DNA from: Plecoglossus altivelis
Lineage: Eukaryota; Chordata; Actinopteri; Osmeriformes; Plecoglossidae
Assembly (NCBI GenBank): GCA_036571765.1
Contig: BROE01000017.1
Coordinates: forward strand, 6,542,601 to 6,606,600
Direction: 5' to 3'
DNA length: 64,000 bases
In this document: piece after piece, positions 1 through 9,696 of the stretch
Layout of the letters: every line of letters starts with the position of its first letter
How positions within the stretch are numbered: the stretch's first letter is position 1
Made by a program: the position numbers and the translations under genes
Notes under the pieces: generated by a model
The model's database searches: none
The model's input: only the letters and a program-made list of their open reading frames with translations
Told to the model about the DNA's origin: nothing

Positions 1-262
1 TACAGAACAGTATGTAATCTATGCAACAATGCAAATAAACATTAACATTTTACTTTACCCAACTTCAGCCTTTGAATATTCCAAAAGACTCTTGGTATAC
101 AGTGAGGAAAATAAGTATTTGAACACCCTGCTCTTTTGCAAGTTCTCCCACTTGTGAAATTGTCATCGTAGGTGCATGTCCACTGTGAGAGACAATCTTT
201 AAAAAAAATCCTTATTTTCCTCACTGTTTATAATCTTCACCCCATGTATTCAATCATTTCAC
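1..262. repeat. Left arm of a long inverted repeat flanking the kl fragment
   Basis: Read as reverse complement, this stretch matches 3575-3838 almost base for base over its first 210 bases and more loosely to about 262, where the partner runs into the N gap. Bases 1-87 are the inverted copy of 3752-3838, which is also the left end of the duplicated hspa12-like module (again at 14432). The window therefore starts inside an inverted piece of that module. Confidence 0.85.
100..226. mobile_element. Short Tc1/mariner-like MITE
   Basis: The element starts CAGTGAGGAAAATAAG after a TA and ends with the inverted version of the same 15 or so bases near 212-226. This is the fish repeat family with TA-flanked CAGT termini. 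It has no coding capacity. The inverted partner lies near 3610-3740, where one terminus is more diverged. Family assignment is from memory of the terminus, not a search. Confidence 0.6.
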
Positions 263-707
263 AGGTACAGACCAATCCACTTTTAATTTAATGTACATAA
301 GAAAAAACATGACCAGAAAATACAATTTTCACCATTGTTTATGTATTTTATACCCAGTGCAAAAAGTAGGGTGTATTGAAGTATGTATATGACCCTTCTG
401 TACACTCTTATTTGAAACCATAAGTGAAATGGCGTTGTAAAGTCTTGTTGACGATCTACCCTCTGACTCCCGCCTGTTTCCCTTCCAACAAACATTCTTG
501 TAACATTTTGATAGGTGGCCTTACAGTTGATGATGGAACTTATTTGAATACAGAGCTTTAAACTCTGAAAAGGTAGGATCATATGAACTAGTGCTTTGTT
601 CATGGGTTAGCAAAGTGTGCTCTGTAAGCAGTTGAAGGACTAAACACATATCTACAGAATAGATGTTTGACATTTAACAATACTATAACCAACTTTCCTC
701 CTAAGTG

Positions 708-2088
708 TTAATAATAGGGTTTGTGTCTCTTGGCTGCGTAGTAGATAATCAGCCCCAGTGTGAGCAGGACTCCTGAGCCCACCAGAGAGAGGAAGCCCAC
801 CACAGGCCTCTTGGTGAGGACTTGGCAGCCCAGGCAGGGTGGGGGAAGGCTGGGGCACTGCTGGGCCGGAGCCCCCTCCTCTGGGAAGCCGTGGTGCTGG
901 ATGATGTTGCGGTAGTGGGACAGCGAGGCCTTGACGATGGGCTCGTCTTGAACGTGGCCGTAGAGGCCGAAGCCTGGGTCGCGCTGGTCATTGAGGGCGT
1001 AGGCGAAGTAGCCTTTCAGGTTTACGCCATCTAGAGTGTAGGCTGGGAGAGGCAGGGAGAGAAGTTACTGGATAGGTACTAACCCCTGTGAGGTTGAAGT
1101 GTAGAGAAATATTGCCATCTAGTGGACCTAGAACATACAAGGACTGTCAAGGGTATGTGTGGTTCTGTCCAAGTTCGTGTCCACACGTGTGATTGGTCAG
1201 CTGACTATTACAGGAATCAGTGAACTTTGTCTGTCTAATCATTAATATAAAATTTAAAAAACAAGATTATCCAGAATAACAGAAGGGTAGAGCAGGTTTG
1301 TGAAACAGGTGGGTAAAAATGGGAAGGCATGAGAACTCAAATATATTGCAAGGCCAAAGAGAAATGACAAATCACAAGCGTTGTATTTGAACAGTTTTCA
1401 GTCCTACACAGGAGTACACCAGCCTATTCAAAACTCTGTTGCGTTCTGTTACAGTCTGTTACAGTCTGTTACAGTCTGTATCGCAGACTTATATCTCCAC
1501 CTTTCAGGGCTTCGTTGACGTAGTTGTAGAGGTAGTAGACTCTTAGACTGTCCTTGAAACGCGCCGGGTCTTCCTGGACGCCGTTAGCCATGACGTAGAC
1601 GGGTACGCCTCTGTAGTGCTCCTGCACCTGTACTCAGGAAGGGGAGGAGTTATCTACGTATTCCTTTACCTGTCCGCCTGTACAGTCAATCAATTCATTC
1701 TCTCATCTCTTTCATTCACGTATATATGTTTTTTTCCTCTTCTTTCATCATTATCTACATTATCTCTCGTTATTTCTCATCGTCTTCTACTTCATTATCT
1801 TTCCGTCTTCCTCTCTCGTTATCCCCATTTCTCTCCCTTTCCACCTCCCTCTCCCCCTGTCTCTCTCCCCCTCCCTCTCACTCCCCTCCCTCTCCCCTCC
1901 CTCTCCTCCTGTCTCTCTCCCCCTCCTTTTCCCCATGTCTCTCTCCCCCTCTGGTCTGGCCTACCACCCTCACCCAGTTCAGGGTTTTCCTCAGGCCCCA
2001 GGGTACCACAGGGGCGTTGCGGCGCGCTGACGTGATCCAGGTGGTGTCGGTCATGTGCTGGATCTCCAGGATGGGGGTGTAGGTGTAT
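708..2088 (-). CDS. kl: Klotho, C-terminal three exons (partial)
   Basis: Klotho is a single-pass membrane co-receptor for FGF23 with two glycosidase-like domains. Three minus-strand exons with consensus splice sites and compatible phases are visible: 1974-2088, 1501-1627 and 708-1042, ending at a TAA (708-710). They encode the end of the second glycosyl-hydrolase-1-like domain (MTDTTW..., VPWGLRKTLNW, then the LRVYY..NYVNEALK block and LDGVNLKGYFAYALND). A Cys-rich linker, one transmembrane helix and an 11-residue basic tail (YYAAKRHKPYY) follow. The LDG(I/V)NL.GYFAY..ND..P.FGLY pattern and short tail fit KL rather than KLB. The upstream roughly 2 kb of coding sequence is absent: after 2088 come repeats and an unsized gap (3075-3574). 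Position beside pds5b in the same orientation matches human 13q13. Either the 5' exons are in the gap or the locus is rearranged. Confidence 0.88.
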
Positions 2089-2268
2089 CTGTTGGCAGGT
2101 GGGGGGAAAGCACGGCTTCAAATCAAACTTTATTTATGAAGCGCATTTCATACCAGAACGGAAGCGGTACATTTTAAAGACTTGGTTTCCCCATAGTCTC
2201 AATGTTACAGCTAGATCTGATAACTGTTTTTAAGGGGTTGATTGTTGCATTAAATTCTATATAATTTA

Positions 2269-2950
2269 ATGTATGGGCGGCATTTGTCTTGTGACTTGAT
2301 TGCCAATCAGTGGAAACGATTGCCAGGTGTGTTTCATGAAGGAGTGGGTGATTGTGAACAACTGCAACTCACAATTAAGTTTGAAAAGGAGATGATAAAG
2401 ATGTCACACATTCAAATCATCACGTACTCTGTCTTGCTTTGGTTTAAATCAGTAGATAAATGAATACATTATAAAAATTCATCATAATCTCCTAATTGTA
2501 CCCCCCCCCCCAGTTTTCAATTTGTCTATGCCACAATGATCAATGGCATAGGTTCTATTGGTAAAAGGATCTGCTGTCTTCAGGGAGACCTTGTAGTGGG
2601 AGAGCCATGAAAGTCATTGTGCTGGGGTCCTTGTAACTTGCTAGTTAAGTGTAGGGACCATGTAAGATGAGGCCTTCTTGGAGGAGATTTGGTTTAAATC
2701 CAGTGACAGGCTTTAAATAGTGCTAACTTTACTTTGAGAAAATATTCGCCACTGGTTTGCACTTCTTCTGGGCCCTGGTAGATTAGTGGTTAAGCATGTG
2801 TGCCTTAGAATCTGGTGCTGCACTGGGGAAACCATGGGTTTGAAACCCATGCTGGCTGTCCTGTGGTGGATCACCACATGTCCATTCAAGTGAAAGATGA
2901 AACTCGGTGTCCTTGGTTTCAAAACCCATTCAGGCCAACTGATCCTTCAT
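2269..2950. repeat. Interspersed repeat shared with 13142-14250
   Basis: Bases 2269-2380 match the reverse complement of about 13142-13262 (shared core: ATTGCCAGGTGTGTTTCATG). Bases 2400-2625 match 13436-13645 in direct orientation, including the CTTGTAGTGGGAGAG segment. Near 2775-2850 there is a tRNA-like block (GTGGTTAAGCATGTG then GGGTTTGAAACCC) like the tandem units at 13590-14250. No coding potential is seen. Confidence 0.7.
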
Positions 2951-3074
2951 TTAACTGATATCAGTGTAGGATTATAGCAGCTGTATAGCTTGGCGATAGC
3001 ACAACACTCTATACCTGGTCCTTTGGAGTTTCGTAGTGTCCCAAGAGCAATTACACTGTCTTGCGGAGAGGGGC

Positions 3075-3574
3075 NNNNNNNNNNNNNNNNNNNNNNNNNN
3101 NNNNNNNNNNNNNNNNNNNNNNNNNNNNNNNNNNNNNNNNNNNNNNNNNNNNNNNNNNNNNNNNNNNNNNNNNNNNNNNNNNNNNNNNNNNNNNNNNNNN
3201 NNNNNNNNNNNNNNNNNNNNNNNNNNNNNNNNNNNNNNNNNNNNNNNNNNNNNNNNNNNNNNNNNNNNNNNNNNNNNNNNNNNNNNNNNNNNNNNNNNNN
3301 NNNNNNNNNNNNNNNNNNNNNNNNNNNNNNNNNNNNNNNNNNNNNNNNNNNNNNNNNNNNNNNNNNNNNNNNNNNNNNNNNNNNNNNNNNNNNNNNNNNN
3401 NNNNNNNNNNNNNNNNNNNNNNNNNNNNNNNNNNNNNNNNNNNNNNNNNNNNNNNNNNNNNNNNNNNNNNNNNNNNNNNNNNNNNNNNNNNNNNNNNNNN
3501 NNNNNNNNNNNNNNNNNNNNNNNNNNNNNNNNNNNNNNNNNNNNNNNNNNNNNNNNNNNNNNNNNNNNNNNNNN
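3075..3574. other. Assembly gap (500 N placeholder)
   Basis: Exactly 500 N, the usual placeholder for a gap of unknown size. It lies where the missing 5' exons of kl should be. Open frames reported through it are artefacts. Confidence 0.98.
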
Positions 3575-3838
3575 TGATTTTGACCCACTGGGTGAGAATT
3601 ATAAACATGAGGGAAACGGAATAAGGAATTTTTAAAGATTGTCTCTCACAGTGGACATGCACCTACGATGACAATTTCACAAGTGGGAGAACTTGCAAAA
3701 GAGCAGGGTGTTCAAATACTTATTTTCCTCACTGTATACCAAGAGTCTTTTGGAATAATCAAAGGCTGAAGTTGGGTAAAGTATAATGTTAATGTTTATT
3801 TGCATTGTTGCATAGATTACATACTGTTCTGTACTTTC
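3575..3838. repeat. Right arm of the inverted repeat, with MITE and module left end
   Basis: Reverse-complement partner of 1-262. It contains the MITE (about 3610-3740) and then, from 3752, the first 87 bases of the duplicated hspa12-like module. The MITE is absent at the second module copy, where the matching sequence begins abruptly at about 14432. Confidence 0.85.
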
Positions 3839-4576
3839 CTTTCATACATTGCAACAACAATATATACAGTATATATGAAGACAAGAAGTGGTTAATATAA
3901 ATACCCAATTAACATAAACACTCACTTGTCAAAGAAAGGTAAGTGCAAGCAGTAATTTTAAAAGAAACAGTCTGTAGTTACAACAATAGAAAACAATAAA
4001 CTCTTCTTTCCATAAATACATTTTTGTTCATGAACATTTTGAAGTACATAAAGCTCTGAAAACTTCATTTATATGCTTTAACAAAATTTGGCACTTTTTA
4101 GCTGAAGAAAATGTACAAAACTGTCAGGATTTAAAACAACACCAAGCCGACACAACCCAGGCTGTGATGTTTTTGTCTCATCGCTTGGCAACCATGACAG
4201 CTTGCTGATTGGCTGACATGTCAGGGTGGATATTGAGAGAAGTAGAGTGATGATGTAGAAGAGGACAGTTTGGGGGGGTAAGGAGGTTATGTGTCTCTCT
4301 CAGCTTTGCCGATTGCTGGACAGTATAATTCACCAATATTGCCATGTTCGACAGCATCGACATAATTCGACTGCAATTCCCGACATGTTTTTAAAAAAAA
4401 TATATACACAGTCTCAATCATGAGATTTCCGTGTTTTTCCCGTATGTTCTCACCTGTAAAGTCCTTTGGGGCACTGACTGTAAAACAAGCTGTAGATATT
4501 GGGTTTCAATTGATTTGATTGAGTTGTTGATAATCTTGGTCAGGATTTGAGTGTTTTTTTCTGCTTCTTATTATTC

Positions 4577-6703
4577 CTATTTTGCCATAAAGTCCAGTGT
4601 GGTTTTTACACTTTCTTTGGATTCTAGATCAGTGGCTGTGGCTTGCATTTCTGTGAAGCCAAACTTTATCTCTAACCTCACTTTACGATTCATGCCCTTT
4701 TTGATGTCAGGCATTGAAACAGTGCAAGAGCCAATGCAGTTCATTCCCCACTCATCAACATAAAAAGGGTTCACTCTGTCTGTGCTGTAAAATCTGAATT
4801 TCATGGCTGTCTGATCTCTCTCGATTGGACCAAAGGTGTGCTCCCTGACTTCACCACAACCTACTGATTCATCTTTAGTAACCAGTTTTTTGAAAAGGTC
4901 CCGACACCACACACCATCTTTATTTTCAAACTTCTTGTCTGCCCTGTGCTTTGACTGATCAAATCTACTACAAACGCTTATCCCATAAGTCATCCTGCTG
5001 ACTCGGGATGTCACTACCGTGGGTTTTTTCGCAAACATCACGGCTCCTTTCACAATGGCCATCTGAGGATCCATAGGGCAGAGCACTTTGCACTGAGCAC
5101 CAAACTGGCTCTGAATGTGATGTCTTAGCAGCTTACTTAATGCAAAGCCCCCAACCAACAAAATGTATTCAATTCTGAGATCTTTCTTAAGGATTGTTTT
5201 GATGCTGTCAGATATTTTATTCAAACTCTCACTCATAAGCGTCTTGACTACCTCTTTTGACAGCTTGATTTTCCCATCATTACGAAATATGTTCTTTTTC
5301 CCAGCTAATTCAATTAGGTTGTGCCCACATGGTATGTATATCTCTTCATCTGATTCTTTTCGTAATGAGAAGGCATTCATCATAGTTTGAAACTCACTAG
5401 GATGCTGTTTCTCGTACTTATCCATAAGTTCATTGGAAAACACATCTCTGAGATAAGCTTTGAAACGCTTGTCCACCATTTCTCCTCCCATGTCATTTCC
5501 AGACACACAGTGGATCTCTTTCAGCTGTTCATTCTCTAGCACTTCATGCACTGTTATATCAATAGTCCCACCTGGAAAAACACAGAAGGAGCACAAGCAA
5601 CGCTATAACTATGATTTGGTGATAGAACTGAAAACGAAGTGGTGTCTGATTTTAATCAAATATGCACTGCGATATTAACCACTTTTTTACCCACCTCCAC
5701 AATCAACAACTATGTACTGGGTACCGGGAGCTTGTGCTAGTCTTCCTTGTTCAGGGTCTTTTGTGTCTTCTTCAATGAAACCGTTAAATGGGAGCTGCAT
5801 GCACCAGACTGAGGCAACCTCCGACTCCAAAGCTATAACCAACCTGTCAATATGGCAATCTGTCACAAGTCCAGCCTTTTAATAGAAAGTTCAATACAAA
5901 AACAACATGTCAATGAAAGCAAAGCAATGAACATATATAGGCCTCCTGTATGTGAACGTTTAATGGTACTTCATCGAAAACATTTTTCCTTCATCTTACC
6001 TCTATTGCTGCATTTCTCATGAACTGCTTGGCTGCAGCATCCCAGATTGCTGGAACAGTCAGCACCCAGGTGAAATCAGAAGCAATGAACTTTCTGCCCT
6101 CTGTGTGTTCACAAATACTGGCAAGTGCGTGGTCCTTCAGGTATTTTAGGCTTTCAGTAATCACCTTTAGGGCAGTCATTGATTTCCCATTTTTTGCAGT
6201 AATCAACATGTCCTTAGTTATTTTCTGGAAAACACATGTTATGGTTGTGTTTTAAAGGATCAAAAGAAAAGGTATAACATATCACAATATGATAGTTTAA
6301 TACAATTCAAATGCATTCATTGGAATTACAAATCCTGATAATAATAGGATACTTATCAACAATCAAAGACTAAGTGTAAAGACAATACTCTTAATGTGGA
6401 CCATAGTAAATCTGTCATCCATCTACAATTACTTACCTTGTTATATAGTTCCATTTTGAAGTTATCAAATAGATAATCTTTCAGTGCTTCAGCTTTGTCC
6501 ATTTCAGAATATGTAAATTTTGCTTCATAGCCAAATTTTTGAAATTCTTTATGTTCGTTAAACAAAATGCAAGTGGGAGTTTTTGGAGTCCTGTATCCAT
6601 GCCCTTGTCCCCAGAAGTTGACTCTAACTTGATTTGACATGCTGAAAGCGTAACCACTATATGCTGTGCCAAAGTCTATTGCAATAGTATACAAAGCAGC
6701 CAT
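4577..6703 (-). CDS. HSPA12-like Hsp70-family ATPase, copy A
   Basis: Four exons, 6437-6703, 6000-6224, 5695-5875 and 4577-5571, join with GT-AG sites into 1668 nt (555 residues plus TAG). The product is an atypical Hsp70: nucleotide-binding domain only, without the canonical C-terminal lid, as in HSPA12A/B. Visible motifs are phosphate-1 DFGTAYSG (residues 10-17), phosphate-2 DCGGGTID (222-229) and the adenosine motif LVGGFALS (363-370). Human HSPA12A/B are longer (about 680 residues); shorter forms are common in fish. The start is the first ATG, followed at once by the ATPase motif, about 75 nt downstream of the expected transcription start from a TATA box at 6806-6813. It is divergent from the Mieap-like gene 500 bp away. 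HSPA12 proteins bind ATP and have roles in vascular and immune cells; the substrate here is unknown. No disabling change is seen. Confidence 0.93.
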
Positions 6704-6805
6704 TGCAATACTAACAAAGAAATCTTGTAGACTATTAAAGAAAACCCAATTCAGAGTGCTAAGCTACAAAGTCTCCTCGAATCTCTACAATGCCACATTG
6801 TGTAG

Positions 6806-6847
6806 TATTTATATGACTTGCTGACTTTCATTTTCCAATTCTGAGAA
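6806..6847 (-). promoter_or_regulatory. GAS/ISRE/TATA promoter of hspa12-like copy A
   Basis: Read on the minus strand: a GAS-type site TTC-TGA-GAA (6839-6847), an ISRE-type core GAAAATGAAA (6826-6835), and a TATA box TATAAATA (6806-6813), about 105 bp before the ATG. Spacing is compact and in the order expected of interferon-stimulated promoters. The same three motifs are conserved in copy B. Factor binding is inferred from motif match only. Confidence 0.55.
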
Positions 6848-7202
6848 GCCCTACCCTCTTACAACTTTCAACAGCCACAGGGATCATCTCTTTACTTCAT
6901 TACATTCAATCTGAGCTTCAGTAGACAGAAGACAAAGACAAAAGTGCAGAAAGTGTGTTCAATATTTAAATACAAGCACAAAATCCCAACAGATAAAGGA
7001 TCCACATTGAGTCTTTTGGGGACCCATCCACCAGACAGACAACCATCCGCCTGGAAGAAGAAACTATGGAGTCTTGGGTTGGAGCGCAGCATCGCAACGG
7101 ATTGTATCTCAATGGATTGATGGGATTAATCACTACACAATTTGATTTGTAAGCATTCACTATCATACTTTCATTTTACCCATATAATGCTCATTGAATA
7201 TC

Positions 7203-9696
7203 ATGAGGTTTATTCTTTGGATCTTCTCATCCAGTATTAAGTGTCTGCATTCAAATTTGGAAGAACTCCAAAACAAAGTAGCCGCTATTAGGTGAGTGTT
7301 GGTCCTGATGTCCCTGGACGTTTAGGGACAATATTTTACACAAAAACCATTCAGTACATCAGACAAATTCCTTGGTATCATAAATGTACTGTACCATCCT
7401 GGTCTTTAAAACAGCTCTAAACAGGAATGTGAGAAACGAACAGACTTAAGGTAAATACTTAACATACTAAACATTTCTGCTTTGAAATGATTTCAAAAAT
7501 GATAACAAAACACAATCACATTTTCACAATACACACGTTTTCATGTACAAAAGCTCAGAATTAGTGATAGCAAATACATTGTTCACGAAACAAAGGGAAG
7601 TGTATGACTGAACTCATTTGTATTTGTTTCTATTTTGATAGCTTCAAATTGCAAACATGCCAAAAGGAATTTGATGCCTTAAAAAAGAGGTATGTCCAGT
7701 TTGTCCTGACTCATGTGCTGGAAGTTCTGTTCACCAGATGGTCACAAAGCCTTTCCTCTGATTTGAGGAGTTTGTTAGTATAGCAAAGCATTCAACTGTA
7801 GTGTTAAGAAGGGAGAAGTAGTAGAATCTGCCTCAATGAAATAAACGTGTTCAAGCATCTGTATCTTTACAGGACGCCCACGCAGGAAGATTTGAAACAA
7901 AAAGACAGTGAACAGTCATGGTAAATACTTACACTGAACAATTTTGTTTCAAAGTCGTTTTTTAAAATGGTCCTAAAATACATTAACATTTTCAGCATTG
8001 GTAAATAATTTACTAATCATTTTTTGTCAAGCAATTAGCATAAGAAAATGACCCAAGAGGGGAAACTATGTCTTAGGAAGGCAGTATGATATGTTGTCCA
8101 GCTTTGCCTGCTACCACAACACTATAAGCTTGTAAAACCATTGCCTGATTGCTACTATGTCCTTCTTGGTCAGTCACGCACTGCAAGGAATTCAGTTGCC
8201 ATAGATAATTCAGGTAGTTTGGCTTTTAGGGAGAATATTTCAAAACATTCTGGATCTCTTACAGGAAGCTTAATCAGGAAGATGAGAAACAAAAGGAAAT
8301 TGAAAAATTACGGTAATTCTTTTTTGGTAAACAAATAACATTCAAGGTTAAAATCGTATCACTATCATTTTCAGCAATACACTGAGAATAAATCCTGTCA
8401 AATATATTCAAGAAACAAAGTGAAGCATGTGACTGAATTCATTTATATTTATAATCATTTTAACAGCTTTGAATTGCAAAACTGCAAGGAAGAATTTGAT
8501 TCCTTCAAGATAAGGTATGATATTCTGTTTCACAGTAGGAGAGAACAAGAAGTGCCTGTAACAAATAAAAACCAAATTAAACTAAATGTGAAGTTAATTA
8601 TTGGATACTTACACAAATATTTAATTTATAGTGTACATATATAGAACACCTTTTGATCATTTTATATTGTACTAGCAATACTGAATACTACAATATTATA
8701 TTGTACTAGCTGCTAATCACAAGGATGTCATGTATGTTACTAACAAACCTTTGAGGAAGCATATCTTTTAAGCAATGTGCCTCAAACATGCAGTGTAATA
8801 TACACATTAGATCATTTAGATATTATAGACATCATGTTTGATTTGTACTTTTGACAGAATGTCACATGGTTTGTCTGCTGCGATAGAGAGCAGAGGAGAT
8901 CTGTCTGAAGATATCACAGACCCCTGCAGAGAAACAGAGCTCAGAAAGATATATGATATTCTGAGGACGCAAAAATGGGAAAAATTCAAAGACAGTCATA
9001 AAATCACTAATGTCCGTTATTTTGAGAAAGAACTTCAGGTGCTGTAACCAAAACCAGGATATTCAATAAGATTAACTTTTTATACTTTTAACTTTGGTCT
9101 AAAGATGTCACACCATTTCTAATTTATACTCCTGTTATGATTTCCTTTCATGTAGGGTGTTATTTCATTAGAATTTAATAAGTTGACAAAAAATAAAAAG
9201 AAGTTACAGGAAATTATGACTTCCAAGAGCACGACTCAGCAAGTCCCAAAGAAGGTAGGTAAAACATATTGATGAAAATTAGAAATGTTAAGCGTTAGTA
9301 GTTCTCATTTTGGATTTCTATCTCCTCTTAAGGTTCAGCAGCTTGTGCTCTCAGCGACAAAAAGCCTCAAAAAAGCTCTCTATATCCAGACCGCAAAAAA
9401 ATATATACCTGAAATACAGGTAATATTTTCAGATGTAATATTCCAATAGCCTTTACGGTTACCCTATAGATTCTACACTGATGTTATATATTGTGTCAAC
9501 ATTCTTCCATCTTTCAAAAATACAGGACAAGTACCAGAGGAGCATTCCAGACAAAAGACTATTGCAGGATTTCAGTAGTCTAGCTTCTGAGTGTCAATGG
9601 TTGGGTGGTTTAATGGCTTTAAACAATCCCCCTCTTCTACCAGATTGGAAGACAACTAAAACACGTTTCTCATCGAAGCTGATTACAATTCGATAA
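7203..9696 (+). CDS. Coiled-coil protein with Mieap-like C-terminal domain, copy A
   Basis: Nine exons join in frame into 819 nt (272 residues): 7203-7291, 7642-7689, 7873-7920, 8265-8312, 8467-8514, 8858-9038, 9156-9254, 9333-9419, 9526-9696 (TAA). Exons 2-5 are each exactly 48 nt in the same phase and encode related charged 16-residue coil segments (F.LQ.C..EFD...K.R alternating with K.NQEDEKQ.EIEKLR), so the coil grew by exon duplication. The C-terminal 180 residues contain ITDPCRETEL....YD.LRTQKW and end with SLASECQWLGGLMAL.NPP. This resembles the C-terminal domain of Mieap/SPATA18, the mitochondria-eating protein (DP.RP..V...Y..LYTDEW, then a C..LCWLM.VQDPP ending). The family call rests on that pattern and is not certain. 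Exon 1 is the least secure. The gene is divergent from hspa12-like copy A. Confidence 0.72.

Noticed and set aside
708..2088. beta-klotho (klb) or lactase-like (lctl) instead of kl
   Set aside because: KLB has a longer cytoplasmic tail and a different GYYAF block, and LCTL has a single domain with a different end. The LDG-NL-GYFAY pattern and pds5b linkage fit kl.
3036..3635. Open frames of about 190-210 codons across 3075-3574
   Set aside because: They consist of N; the gap has no stop codons because it has no sequence.
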